NCBI RefSeq assembly: GCF_000482745.1
Contig: NZ_KI519495.1
Coordinates: 1-64,000 of the forward strand
Source of the DNA: Oleidesulfovibrio alaskensis DSM 16109
GTDB lineage: Bacteria; Desulfobacterota; Desulfovibrionia; Desulfovibrionales; Desulfovibrionaceae
Direction of reading: 5' to 3'
DNA length: 64,000 bases
The notes below the pieces were generated by a model. It had not been told where the DNA came from. It saw nothing but the letters and a program-made list of their open reading frames with translations, and ran no database searches. Positions 26,622-36,300 of the stretch are shown here, in pieces. Position 1 is the first letter of the stretch. Each line of letters opens with the position of its first letter. The translations under genes were made by a program, and so were the position numbers.

Positions 26622-28352
26622 CTAAGACTCCTCCTGCGGCTTTGCACGCTTGGGCAGTTCAATGGTGAACGTCGATCCCTTGCCTTCCTCGCTGGCAACC
26701 GCAATGCGCCCGCCCAGCTTCTGCACGATACCATAGGTGATCGCCAGTCCAAGACCGGTGCCTTCCGCACCCTTGGTGGTAAAGAAGGGTTCGAATATAT
26801 GACTCAGCACTTCATCAGACATTCCCACGCCGTTGTCCGTTATCAGCACGGCAACGGTATCCAGATCGACGGAGCGGGTGGTTATCTGCACCCTGCCGCC
26901 GTTATCAACTGCCGCTATGGCGTTATTGATGATATTCAGAAAAACCTGCTGCAGCTGTCCGCGGTCGGATGAAATACGCGGCAGATCGTCATCCAGATTC
27001 AGTTCAAGACTGATATTGCGGTACAGGCTCTCTTTTTCCAGAAAACCGAGCACCTCGCGCACAATCTCGTTGACGTCCAGCGGTTCGACCTGCACTTCCA
27101 TGCGGCGGGCAAAGCCCAGCAGCCGGTGCGTAATGGTGCGGCAGCGCGAAACGGACTGCAGCACAGAGGCCACAAGCTCGGGAAATTTCGCCCTGATGAT
27201 CTCATCGTTTCCGTGCTCCATCAGGTCATTCATCAGCCCTGCTTTCTCGTTGATGATGGCAAGCGGGTTGTTTATTTCATGTGCCACTCCGGCAGCCAGC
27301 CGTCCGATGGAAGACAGCTTGTGCGCATGCTCCACCTCGCGGAACGCCGCCGCACGCTTGTCGTCCGCTTCGCGTATGCGGCGCACCAGCACGCCCGTCA
27401 GAGCCCAGACCACAAAAACAATCAGCACCGTGCTGCCCAGAAATAACGTGAGCATTTCCATGCGCAGCTTGTTCCACGCCTTGTATGCCACACTTATGGG
27501 CTGCACCAGCACAAGCGTCAGCTCCGGATTGCCGAAATTCACATGCCCCACAAAAATCTTCTGCCCGTTCAGTCCGGTGCTTTCCACCACTTCGGGCTGA
27601 TGCGTGCCTGGCCCCACCGTTATGGCAGCCTTTTCCAGCACCTTGCCGAAATGCCGCGAGTCGGTCTGCATCACACCGGCCCTGTTGATAAGAAAAGCGT
27701 CGGACTGGGAGCCCAGCCCCATGGCGGCTATGAGTTCTTCAAACCGGTCGGTGTTGATGGTGGCCCGCACCACCCAGCGCGCACCGTCTTCGTCCAGATG
27801 TTCCACTGCTATGGCCACATGCGGGATACCGCGGTATCCCATGAACACATCACTGATGTATGTGCCGCGCACACGGACCTGCTGGAACCAGTCCTGACCG
27901 GAATAATCTTTGTTTTTAAGATCATACGGACCGACATAGCTTACCTGCGTGCCGTTGGCGTTTATAAGCCCGAAGTCCACAAAGCCGGCCAGTTCTTTTT
28001 TGGCGGCGTGGTACACACGGTTCAGGGCTTTTTCATCTTTAAGCTGATCGTAGGTATAGGCTCCGGCTATAAAAGCCACGGAAGCCAGCCGTTCATGCAG
28101 AAAAAGCTCAAATGAATGGCGTGTCTTGTTTATCAGGGTCCGCACCTGGCTTTCCGCCTGATTTTTAAGCGAATCCTGATACATGAAAAAGTTTATGGCA
28201 GCCATCAGCGCCAGCGGCACCACCGAGACGGACACAATCAGAATGATAATATTGCGCCGCAGATAATAATACCTCTGCGACGACTGTGTGCCGCCCAGCG
28301 GGTCAAACAGCCGGACGAGCCAGCCCTGTCTGCTGCAGTGTTGCTGCTCCAT
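26622..28352 (-). CDS. Membrane sensor histidine kinase with extracytoplasmic Cache-type domain
   Basis: This 576-residue kinase has TM1 near 35-57 and a periplasmic region at about 58-298 with Cache-like features (DWFQQVRVRGTYISDVF; VVRATINTDRFEEL). TM2 is near 299-322. The DHp helix has His358 (AAGVAHEINNPLAI), and a complete HATPase follows, with NIINNAIAAV, TDNGVGM, FFTTK and GTGLGLAI. Cache domains usually bind small organic acids or amino acids, so it may sense the substrate of the DASS transporter; that is inference. It starts 17 bases after the NifX-like gene and is coupled to the receiver gene downstream. Confidence 0.92.
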   Translation of the reverse strand: MEQQHCSRQGWLVRLFDPLGGTQSSQRYYYLRRNIIILIVSVSVVPLALMAAINFFMYQDSLKNQAESQVRTLINKTRHSFELFLHERLASVAFIAGAYTYDQLKDEKALNRVYHAAKKELAGFVDFGLINANGTQVSYVGPYDLKNKDYSGQDWFQQVRVRGTYISDVFMGYRGIPHVAIAVEHLDEDGARWVVRATINTDRFEELIAAMGLGSQSDAFLINRAGVMQTDSRHFGKVLEKAAITVGPGTHQPEVVESTGLNGQKIFVGHVNFGNPELTLVLVQPISVAYKAWNKLRMEMLTLFLGSTVLIVFVVWALTGVLVRRIREADDKRAAAFREVEHAHKLSSIGRLAAGVAHEINNPLAIINEKAGLMNDLMEHGNDEIIRAKFPELVASVLQSVSRCRTITHRLLGFARRMEVQVEPLDVNEIVREVLGFLEKESLYRNISLELNLDDDLPRISSDRGQLQQVFLNIINNAIAAVDNGGRVQITTRSVDLDTVAVLITDNGVGMSDEVLSHIFEPFFTTKGAEGTGLGLAITYGIVQKLGGRIAVASEEGKGSTFTIELPKRAKPQEES

Positions 28353-28369
28353 GGCAACCCCTTTATTCC

Positions 28370-28714
28370 TTATTCGTCACGCGGAACGAGAACCGCCCCC
28401 GGACGGAGCGTTCTGGCCAGATAGGCGTTTATGACATCTCTGCGCCTGCCGACCACGGAGTCATATACCTCAATACGCTTCCAGTGAAGGTATTCATAGT
28501 ATTCTTCTTCTATCCCGCAACATATGACCACGTCCACATGTTCGCGCAATATAAGGTGGCACAGCTCTTCGGCAGAAGCATGCGGCAGCACGATGGTGCG
28601 TTCTTCCTCCACCAGATTGCGCCCGCCGGTACGGCCCAGCCAGATTTCCGTCGCCAGATCAAACCGCGGAGCCACATCGCTGCCGTGCAGCGTGACCAGT
28701 ATCCTTTTATTCAT
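28370..28714 (-). CDS. NifX/NifB-like dinitrogenase cofactor-binding fold protein
   Basis: This 114-residue cytoplasmic protein resembles the dinitrogenase iron-molybdenum-cofactor family. It starts KRILVTLHGSDVAPRFDLATEI (the usual V-x-x-x-FDxA pattern), has VDVVICCGIEEEYYEYL in the middle and YDSVVGRRRDVINAYL at the end. Members bind metal clusters or serve as accessory domains. The ATG at 28714 has only a weak ribosome site. It sits between the sigma-54 activator and the sensor kinase, so I infer a regulatory or metal-sensing role rather than nitrogen fixation. Confidence 0.65.
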   Translation of the reverse strand: MNKRILVTLHGSDVAPRFDLATEIWLGRTGGRNLVEEERTIVLPHASAEELCHLILREHVDVVICCGIEEEYYEYLHWKRIEVYDSVVGRRRDVINAYLARTLRPGAVLVPRDE

Positions 28715-28770
28715 AGTCCGACACCACCCCCGAGGCCACCATCCGGCGGTCTCCTTATACCTCCTGCGTA

Positions 28771-30246
28771 TCAGGAGGATTCTATTTCGTAATGCTTCAT
28801 CTTGCGCCAAAGTGTGGAACGTGCCCAGCCCAGAATCTCCGCAGCCCTGTTCTTGCGCCCCTTGGCCTGCAGCAGGGCGTCCAGAATCATCTTGCGCTCC
28901 ATGTCGGCCCAGTTGACGGCGCCCGACGCCGCAGAAGATACAGGTGCCGGCATGCCGGGCGGGGGCATCATACCCGCGGGGGGCGCTTCGGGGGCAGGCT
29001 GCACGCCGTATCCCGTTCCGGCAGGCACACCAGCCGGCTGCTCCATAAGATACCGCGGCAGATGCTCCACCTCTATGGTTTCCTGACCGCATACGTTGAC
29101 GCAGTATTCCACAACATTGCGCAATTCGCGCACGTTGCCGGGAAATGCGTAATTTTCCAGAAAATACAGCGCATCCTGCGAAAATCCGGTAACTTTCTTG
29201 CCGAATTCCTCGCTGAACACATGCACGAAGTGATTCAGGAAAAGATTAATGTCCTCACCGCGCTCGCGCAGGGGGGGCATATGAAAACGAACCACATTGA
29301 GCCGGTACAGAAGATCCTCGCGGAACTTGCCCTCGCGCACCATCTGCCTGAGATCCCTGTGAGTGGCCGCCACTATGCGCACATCCACGTTGACCCCTTT
29401 GGTACTGCCCAGCGGATGAATGACTTTGTCATCCAGAAAAGTAAGCAGCTTCACCTGCAGCGAAAGCGGCAGATCACCGATTTCCGTCAGAAAAAGCGTG
29501 CCGTTGTGTGCCATGCGGAACCGGCCTGGCTTGCTTTCCGTGGCACCGGTGAACGCCCCCTTGCTATGGCCGAACAACTCCGACTCCAGCAACGTTTCGG
29601 GCAGCGCTCCGCAGTTGACTTTTACAAACGGCCCCTTGGCTCTGGCAGAAGCGTTGTGAATCGCCTCCGCCAGCAGGTCTTTGCCGGTTCCGGTCTCACC
29701 GGTCACCAGCACGGATGAATCTGTCTGGGCAATGCCGGGCACCATCTGAAAAATGCGCTCCATCTCGTGGCTATGCCCGATCATGTCGCCGAAACCGTAC
29801 GACCAGCCCTGCTTTATCTCAAGCTCCTGCAGGATGCGTATGTCTTCCAGCGCCTCCACATAACCGGCAATGCTCCCGTCCGGCGCAAGCACCGGCGCAA
29901 AAGTGGCCCGCACAGGAATCTTCCTGCGTTCCTTGCTGACTATGTTGGCATCGACACAGACAGCGGCACCCGTATCTTCCACCTTGGCAAGCGGGCACTT
30001 GTCCGGACACAGGCTGCTGCGCATGACATACATGCAGTGCAGACCGCGGGCTTCTTCCAGAGAAAAACCGGTGAGCACCTGCGCGGCCTCGTTTATAAAC
30101 AATACCTTACGCTCCGGCGAAATAACCGCCAGCGGCAGCGGAATGGTATCGAGCAGCGGCCCGGCCTCCACCGACATGGCAAACAGCCCCTCCACAAGAG
30201 GCGTCACACCAGCAGAAGCCGTGCCTTTTGCAGTCCGATCACTCAC
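28771..30246 (-). CDS. Sigma-54-dependent activator (PAS, AAA+, Fis-type HTH) with altered Walker B
   Basis: This is a sigma-54 enhancer-binding protein of about 491 residues. The N-terminal PAS domain contains Cys71, Cys80 and Cys84 (HCMYVM...LCPDKCPL), which could bind a metal or sense redox. The AAA+ domain has Walker A GETGTGKD at 183-190 and GAFTGA at 230-235. Walker B reads GTLFLTEIG, so the usual Asp of the DE pair is Thr254. A Pro/Gly-rich linker leads to a Fis-type helix-turn-helix at the end. I chose the GTG at 30246 behind GGGGGT; a GTG at 30282 and an ATG at 30177 are alternatives. It probably activates the promoters at 25394 and 30407. Confidence 0.9.
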   Translation of the reverse strand: MSDRTAKGTASAGVTPLVEGLFAMSVEAGPLLDTIPLPLAVISPERKVLFINEAAQVLTGFSLEEARGLHCMYVMRSSLCPDKCPLAKVEDTGAAVCVDANIVSKERRKIPVRATFAPVLAPDGSIAGYVEALEDIRILQELEIKQGWSYGFGDMIGHSHEMERIFQMVPGIAQTDSSVLVTGETGTGKDLLAEAIHNASARAKGPFVKVNCGALPETLLESELFGHSKGAFTGATESKPGRFRMAHNGTLFLTEIGDLPLSLQVKLLTFLDDKVIHPLGSTKGVNVDVRIVAATHRDLRQMVREGKFREDLLYRLNVVRFHMPPLRERGEDINLFLNHFVHVFSEEFGKKVTGFSQDALYFLENYAFPGNVRELRNVVEYCVNVCGQETIEVEHLPRYLMEQPAGVPAGTGYGVQPAPEAPPAGMMPPPGMPAPVSSAASGAVNWADMERKMILDALLQAKGRKNRAAEILGWARSTLWRKMKHYEIESS

Positions 30247-30290
30247 AGCTATACCCCCGCATTTCCCGGATACCGCAGACACGCGGACCG

Positions 30291-30323
30291 GTATGTTTCA
30301 AATCATATGAATTCGAGACATAC
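30291..30323. promoter_or_regulatory. Inverted repeat, possible activator binding site
   Basis: GTATGTTTC (30291-30299) and GAGACATAC (30315-30323) are inverted copies matching at eight of nine positions. The site lies about 100 bases upstream of the divergent sigma-54-like element and immediately upstream of the activator gene. That is where an enhancer-type site would sit. Confidence 0.5.
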
Positions 30324-30406
30324 TGAATGTATCAAAACTTTGCAATACGCGTCTTGCGCCTTTTTTCTCAAATAAAAAAGGGAAATAAAGCAGCATATTA
30401 CTAATG

Positions 30407-30421
30407 TGGCACAATACATGC
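30407..30421 (+). promoter_or_regulatory. Sigma-54-like promoter facing away from the activator gene
   Basis: TGGCACAATACATGC keeps GG and GC ten bases apart and has a full TGGCAC -24 element. The predicted start is near 30433. No coding gene follows on this strand before the terminator at 30703-30736. Confidence 0.55.
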
Positions 30422-30702
30422 TATTATAACAGGAAAGACCTCCGGATGTCCGGCGCCTGAAACACCCGCGGCAATGCCGGTCGCATACGGCATACGCCCG
30501 CAACGACAGCAGCGGAGACCGCGCCGCAGGTCACATTTTTCTGCAAACACTCTTCAACAGGCTTGACGAGTGTTCCTCTCCGGGCCTGCACCCGGACGGC
30601 GACAGAGGATCGCCGTCACCCGCAACCGCTTCCTGCCCGTGGCGGCTGCGGAATCATCCTCTGCCTGCCGGTGCTTCCTGCCCGTTGGCACCGGCCCCGA
30701 CA

Positions 30703-30736
30703 GAAAAGGGCCGGAAGCTTGCGCTTCCGGCCCTTT
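30703..30736 (-). terminator. Bidirectional terminator
   Basis: An 11-bp perfect stem (30708-30718 with 30723-30733) is flanked by T-rich sequence in both directions. It terminates the lipoprotein gene on the minus strand and could end a plus-strand RNA from 30433. Confidence 0.88.
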
Positions 30737-30741
30737 CTCTT

Positions 30742-30921
30742 TTACTCCAAAGCCTTCTTGGCCTTGTCTTTCAAATCCTGCATCTGCTCTCCGGCCTGTT
30801 CCACGGCCTGATCAATCTTTTTACCGGCCTTTTCCGCAGGTCCTTCTTCACTGCAGCCCGCAAGCCCCAGCGCAAACAGCATAACACAGGCAACAGCAGC
30901 CAGTTGCAGCCATTTTGTCAT
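30742..30921 (-). CDS. Small lipoprotein
   Basis: This 59-residue protein has a lipoprotein signal: MTKWLQLAAVACVMLFALG, then LAGC, giving a lipidated Cys near residue 23. The short mature part (SEEGPAEKAGKKIDQAVEQA and onward) is a charged Lys/Glu-rich helix with heptad character, like small entericidin/CsbD-like envelope proteins. AAGGAGATACTT before the ATG is a strong ribosome site, and a terminator follows the stop by six bases. The function is unknown; an envelope stress role is only a guess. Confidence 0.85.
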   Translation of the reverse strand: MTKWLQLAAVACVMLFALGLAGCSEEGPAEKAGKKIDQAVEQAGEQMQDLKDKAKKALE

Positions 30922-31309
30922 AAGTATCTCCTTACAGTAAAGTTCTCCTGTCCGCCTTCAGTTTACCTGACGGCATGCGGCATGCACTGCATGCAAATGC
31001 AGCAGAGCTGCCGGCAGACTGCAGCCCTCTCTGTGACGGGCCGGTCAGTGCATTGCAGACGGACATATTTCCCCGCTTATACATAAAGCACACATTTTTT
31101 GCGAGTCTCTTTTTCAACAGGAGCATACATCCGGTGCATCCGCAGTGTCCGTGCCGTCTCCTTCACTTCGGGAGCCGCCGCAAAAGCTGCCGCCTTTCAC
31201 CAGTCGCACACGCAACCGGCAATCCGGCAGGAAACAAGAGAGAAAATCGGGGTACTCTGCTGCAAAAAACAAAATCTCCCGCGCAGAACACGGGAGAAAA
31301 GGGTACCGC
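30922..31309. other. Intergenic region, no gene seen
   Basis: It contains the mltG terminator (31264-31297) and the promoter region of the lipoprotein gene. A GCATGC-rich palindromic stretch lies near 30972-30994. Nothing else is supported. Confidence 0.5.
31264..31297 (-). terminator. Terminator of ruvX-mltG
   Basis: A 7-bp stem (31275-31281 with 31291-31297) is followed on the minus strand by TTTTGTTTTTT. Confidence 0.85.
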
Positions 31310-32479
31310 CTATCTGCCCAGCTGATACTTGCGTACTGCGCGGTTATGCTCTGTCAGCGTACTGCTGAAATGATGAGAGCCGTCGCCGCGCGAGACAAAA
31401 TACAGATAGTTGTGCTGTTCCGGCCGCAGCGCCGCGGCAAGGGAATCCAGCCCCGGAGAGCAGATAGGGCCCGGCGGCAGGCCTTTATGCCGGTAGGTAT
31501 TATAGGGATTTTCCGCATCGCGCAGATGAGTGCGGGTCAGGTTGCCGTCAAAGGATTCTCCCAGCCCGTAGATGACAGTGGGGTCACACTGCATAAGCAT
31601 GCCCCGCCTCAGGCGCGCGGCATACACACCGGCTATGCGCTCGCGTTCGGAAGGCAGTCCGGTTTCTTTTTCCACCAGCGAGGCGAGAATGACCAGCCTT
31701 CCCAGCTCTTCCGGCTGAGGTTCATCCTGCCGGACACCGGCTTCGTGTTCCGGCGCTTGTGCGGACCACAGCAATGCAGACTTGCGGTAGAACATACTCA
31801 CCAGCATATCCGCCACGGCACGGGCGGAAGCCCTGTTCATCTCCGGCGGACGCTGCAGCATGTACGTTTCCGGAAAAAGGTAGCCCTCTGCAGAATCGAA
31901 AGGGATTTTCCAGTGCCCGAGAAATTCCGGATCGTGGATAACCGCCCTGAAATCTTCATACCGGGCAAAACCGCCCTGTTCCACCAGACGGGCCACCTCC
32001 CACCACGGCAAACCTTCGCGCAGCGCCAGCGGATGAACCACCGGCGTGCCGTTCACCACGGCGTCCAGCACCCTGCCGGGGGTCCAGCCGGTATTCACCA
32101 GAAATTCTCCCGCGTGTACGGCTCCGGTCTGCTTTCTGTACATGCCCAGCAGACGGAACCGCGTCACATCCGTTATGGCTCCGGCCTGCCTGAGCTGCCA
32201 CGCCACACGGATAAACGTCGAACCGGGCCGTATCTGCACGGTCACATCGCGCCCGTTCTTTTCCGGCGGCGTGGTCATGAACATCCACGCATCCAGAACC
32301 ACATAGACCGCCACGGCCAGCAGCAACGCCAGCGCCGCGGCAGGCAGCACGCGCAATCTGCGCCGCAGGCGCACAGCACCGCCGCGAGCCGCATCCGAGT
32401 TGTCCTGCTCCGGCGCGCCATCTGCGGAAGATGCCGCCGGATGCCGTTCTGCCGGTTCCTGCTGCGGGTTCTCGTTCAT
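31310..32479 (-). CDS. mltG: Endolytic murein transglycosylase
   Basis: This 389-residue inner-membrane enzyme cleaves nascent peptidoglycan strands and limits their length. An N-terminal cytoplasmic stretch precedes a single TM helix near residues 46-65. The periplasmic part has a LysM-like region (VTVQIRPGSTFIRVAWQL) and the YceG catalytic domain. That domain contains ILASLVEKETG with the catalytic Glu, AGVYAARLRRGMLMQCDPTV and NTYRHKGLPPGPI. The ATG overlaps the ruvX stop by one base (TAATG), with GGAAGG just inside ruvX, so the pair is translationally coupled. Confidence 0.95.
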   Translation of the reverse strand: MNENPQQEPAERHPAASSADGAPEQDNSDAARGGAVRLRRRLRVLPAAALALLLAVAVYVVLDAWMFMTTPPEKNGRDVTVQIRPGSTFIRVAWQLRQAGAITDVTRFRLLGMYRKQTGAVHAGEFLVNTGWTPGRVLDAVVNGTPVVHPLALREGLPWWEVARLVEQGGFARYEDFRAVIHDPEFLGHWKIPFDSAEGYLFPETYMLQRPPEMNRASARAVADMLVSMFYRKSALLWSAQAPEHEAGVRQDEPQPEELGRLVILASLVEKETGLPSERERIAGVYAARLRRGMLMQCDPTVIYGLGESFDGNLTRTHLRDAENPYNTYRHKGLPPGPICSPGLDSLAAALRPEQHNYLYFVSRGDGSHHFSSTLTEHNRAVRKYQLGR

Positions 32480-32913
32480 TATCCTTCCAAAGGTATACGC
32501 CGGTCTTCCGGCAGGTTCAGAAACGATTCAAGAATACGCACTGCGGCCTGCTGATCCACCACGGCTTCACGCTCACGGAATGATAACCCCGCCTCGCGCA
32601 GGTCTTCACCCGCCTCGAACGAACTGAGTTCTTCCGCCACCAGATAGACAGGCAGGCTGCTTCTTCTGCGCAACCGTGCCACAAAATTCCGCACCTGACG
32701 GGTGATCAGCGTTTCTTCACCGCCGGCAAGCAGCGGCAACCCCACCACCACACCGGCCGGACGCTCTTCCTCCACCACCGACAGCAGCTCTGCAAAAAAA
32801 GCATCACGAGTGCTCATTACAATAGTCCGCCGCGGAAAGGCCATCATGCCGGCGCCGTCTGTAACAGCTATGCCGGTACGCCGTGTCCCGTAATCAATAC
32901 CCAGATATTTCAT
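32479..32913 (-). CDS. ruvX: RuvX/YqgF RNase H-fold nuclease
   Basis: This 144-residue cytoplasmic protein is implicated in 16S rRNA 5' processing or Holliday junction resolution. The first strand carries the catalytic Asp in YLGIDYGTRRTGIAV. GVVVGLPLL, VYLVAEELSSFEA and AVVDQQAAVRILESFL complete the RNase H-like site, with the late Asp present. The start at 32913 gives the standard N-terminus. It lies directly upstream of mltG, a pairing also seen in other bacteria. Confidence 0.93.
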   Translation of the reverse strand: MKYLGIDYGTRRTGIAVTDGAGMMAFPRRTIVMSTRDAFFAELLSVVEEERPAGVVVGLPLLAGGEETLITRQVRNFVARLRRRSSLPVYLVAEELSSFEAGEDLREAGLSFREREAVVDQQAAVRILESFLNLPEDRRIPLEG

Positions 32914-33302
32914 GCAATACGCCCTGCGCGGATAAGGCCGCGCGCCAAAAAATGATGGCTGATTGTGCGATGTGTATAACGGGTTGCAGCACTGTCGTCC
33001 ACAGAAGCCCGGCAACTGCATCCAGGGCACACAACTGCCCGCAGAAGGCTCCGCAGCGTATCATCTGCCGCCGTGCACAGGCATTCCGCCGTTCTCCGTA
33101 TGCGGCATTTGCGGCACATCCGGTGCCACGCATGCACAAAGACACGGACGGCCTTACGGGGTGCAGAAAACCACACGCGGCGGGCGCCCTGCTGCCCGGC
33201 GGAAACAAGACAACCTGCCGGCACGGCACAAAAAAAAAGCGCACGGAATATTCCGTGCGCCTTGATATACTCCGGTTTCACCGCAAAAACGCTGACCGGA
33301 CG
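32914..33302. other. Intergenic region, no gene seen
   Basis: It contains the terminator of the FAD/Fe-S oxidoreductase (33229-33260) and the presumed ruvX promoter. The open frames here lack ribosome sites and coding character. Confidence 0.5.
33229..33260 (-). terminator. Terminator of the FAD/Fe-S oxidoreductase gene
   Basis: A 10-bp perfect stem (33239-33248 with 33251-33260) is followed on the minus strand by at least eight T residues. Confidence 0.93.
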
Positions 33303-36300
33303 CTAGTCCTGCTCGTCCACCATGCGCACCGGTCCGCCATCCTGCGATGCGGTAAGCCGCTTGCGCCATTGTTTGCGCCAGTCTTCCCCTGCCTGCGACT
33401 CTGCCAGCCACTCCACGGTGTGCAGCACGGGACGTTTGTCTTTCAGTTCCATCAGCGTTCTGGCTATGCCCACCTTGCACGACGGGCATCCCACCACAAC
33501 GGGAGCCTGCGCATCATACCCAGCAAGATCTGCTTCCAGACGGGATTTTTTACGGCTGCGCAGCCTGTTGTAGATGGTCGGGCTGGTCATGGCACCCATG
33601 CCCGACTCGCCGCAGCAACCGGGGGTAAGCTGCACCTGCGCACCGGTGAATGCTTCCAGTGCGGCGCGGTAGATGCCGCCGGCCTTGCCTTTGTGCACCC
33701 CCGTCCATTCAGCATGGCAGGAAGAATGGTACAGAAGGCGCCGTCCTGCAGCGGAGCGGACAGGTTCCAGCCGTTCCACCAGCAACTGCACAAGGTCCTT
33801 GTGCTGCAGTTCCGTATTGGGCTGCCCCGCCAGACCGTAACGCGTGATACCGTCGCGGCACGAACCGCAGGCGGTGATAATGTGCGAGACCGTCAGGCCC
33901 TGCTGCGCCGCAAGATCAAACATGGAACGCATGGCCTCTATGTTACGCTCGCGGTTGCGGGAAAACTGTTCGCTCTGTCCCGCGGCAAGCAGCGGATACC
34001 CGCAGCACAGATGCCGCTGAGGCATCACAACGGCCACACCGGCCTTGAGCAGCAGCATGAGTCCCGCCAGCCCGATGTTGCGGTAAAAAAGACTGCCGCC
34101 GCAGCCGGGAAAATAGAACACGGCCTCCGTCACGCTGCCGCCGGTTCTGGAGGGGCCTTCCGGCACAAAAATGGACCCTTTGTCCAGCCGCAGAGCCTCT
34201 GCAAGATTCTGGTAGCCGAGTTCCGGCCCCGGTGCGGAAAACAACGGACTTTCCGCGCGCTGCCGCCAGCCGGCAGGCACCAGACCGAGGACACGGTTCT
34301 GCATTTTCTGTCCGAAAGCAGCAGCCTTGGCCGCTCTGGGCACACGCGCGGCAGGATCATTTGCCAGATAGTTCAGCACCCTGCTTTTAACGGGATGAAA
34401 ACCGCCGTTTTCCTCTTCCACAAACGAACGCAGATGCAGCGCCACGTCGGACGAATTGATTTTCACAGGGCAGACCGCCGTGCACTTGCCGCATCCGGTG
34501 CAGTGCTCCATCAGCCTGTTAAGAGAAGCCATCAGCGACGAATCGGGTTTGCCCTTGTTGACCTGCGAATAATAAATGGCCTCGATGAGCGCCCCGAGAC
34601 TGATGTTCTTGTTGCGCGGGTGGTGCTGCAGGTCCCGTTCCGGATAGAACATGGGGCATACGTTTTTGCATTTGCCGCAGCGCGTGCATACCTGAATATT
34701 GGTCAGCAGGTTGATAAGACGCTGCTTGTCAGGCAGGCCGCTGCCCGCAATATCCTGAATGAGCCTGTTAAAAGAAAAGGTGAACGGCTTCACAGGCGTT
34801 TCATACTGCGTCAGCTTGGCAGGGTTCAGAATATTGCGCGGGTCCACAAGGTCTTTGTATTCTTTCAGGCTTTCCATCTTTTCGCGCGAAAGAAACTTGA
34901 TCTTTGTGATGCCTATACCGTGCTCACCCGAGACTTCGCCGTGCATCTCCTGCGCCTTGGACATTACCCGCTCGGCCACCTGTTCCGCATTGTGCAGCAT
35001 GATGGCATCGTTGGAATCCACAGGAATGTTCACATGGCAGTTGCCGTCGCCGGCATGCATGTGGTTGGCCACCACAATGCGCGTGGCCAGCATGTGTGCG
35101 ACAATACGGTCCAGCTTTCTGCCCAGCGAAGGGTAATTTTCCTTGAGCAGGGCAAAAAACGCCGTGGCTCTTTCGAGCATTTCCTGATCGGAAATTTCGG
35201 AAAACGGCACCTTGCCCTGAGCCACCTTTGAAGCAAAGGAAAATTCCTTGTTGAACTCTCTGTCTTCCAGCGGCATGCCTTGCAGGCGTCCTGCCTCCTG
35301 CAATGCAGTGCGGAAAGCCTGCGCAGTGCATTCAAGGTTCAGCTGCTCCAGAAACAGCGAAAAATCGGGAATACTGTCAATGGGGATGACAATGTCCTCG
35401 TTGATCTTGAATCCGGATGTACGGCGGGCTATGGCCGAAAGTTTGTGCCGGTCTTCCCAGAACAGTTCCGCTTCTCTGGCGTCGCGCGCCACAAACACAT
35501 CCACATTGTCGTAGGGCCCGCATATGTCCACCACGTCACGCACGGACTGTTCAAGCGCATCCACGTTGTTACTGTCCAGCTGCAGGATAAGCACCGATAT
35601 GGGCGTGCCTTCGTACCGCGCTGACTTTTTCTGATATTCAATGGCTTCAACATATTTGGGGCCGAATTCTTCCAGCGCGGAAATCTTTACAAGGTCGCCC
35701 TTGACGCGGATATCGTCGCGCAGTGCAACCACCTGCTTGATAACCTGCATGGCGTTCTGCATGCTGCGCCCGAAAAATTCCAGCACCAGCACGCGCGAAT
35801 GTTTCTGTGCCGGATACAGAACAAAACAGGCTTCCGTGATGATGCCGTCCACGCCTTCTTTCTGCACACCCGGCAGACCGCCCAGCGTTTTATTGGTCAC
35901 GTCTTTACCCAGACCGGCCTTGCGTATCTGGTCGCCGCGCAGCGTCACCACCTTGCGCACCCCGCCGCTTACATCGCGCACCTCAAAAACCGCCGTCTCG
36001 TTTTCCATTATCTTGTGACGGGGATGGTCTTTGCGCTCCACGTCGATTATCTCGCCCGTGGGGGTCACCATGCGGTAGCTCAGCAGGTTGTCCAGCGTTG
36101 TGCCGTATTCAAAAGCAAACGGCCCGCCGGAGTTTTCCGAAACGTTTCCACCGATGGTGGAAGCCGTCTTGGAGGCGGGGTCCACGGTGAACAGCACGCC
36201 TTCGCGTCCGGCGGCTTCGATGGCTTCGGAGGTAATGACACCGGCTTCGCAGCAGAGCACCATGGAACCGGTGTCCACATAGCGGATGCGCGACAGCTTC

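Larger units (their letters stand above)
30283..30741. other. Intergenic region with a divergent sigma-54-like promoter and hairpins
   Basis: This is about 460 bp between the activator and the lipoprotein gene. It contains an inverted repeat (30291-30323), a sigma-54-like element (30407-30421) and a hairpin at 30595-30617 (GACGGCGA with TCGCCGTC). The bidirectional terminator at 30703-30736 closes it. No protein-coding frame with a ribosome site is visible on the plus strand. Confidence 0.6.

Noticed and set aside
30570..30884. 104-codon plus-strand frame opposite the lipoprotein
   Set aside because: It runs through a perfect terminator stem and has no ribosome site, and the lipoprotein on the other strand is much better supported.
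32883..35231. 782-codon open frame antisense to the FAD oxidoreductase
   Set aside because: It is a mirror of the high-GC real gene, and its composition is unlike a folded protein.
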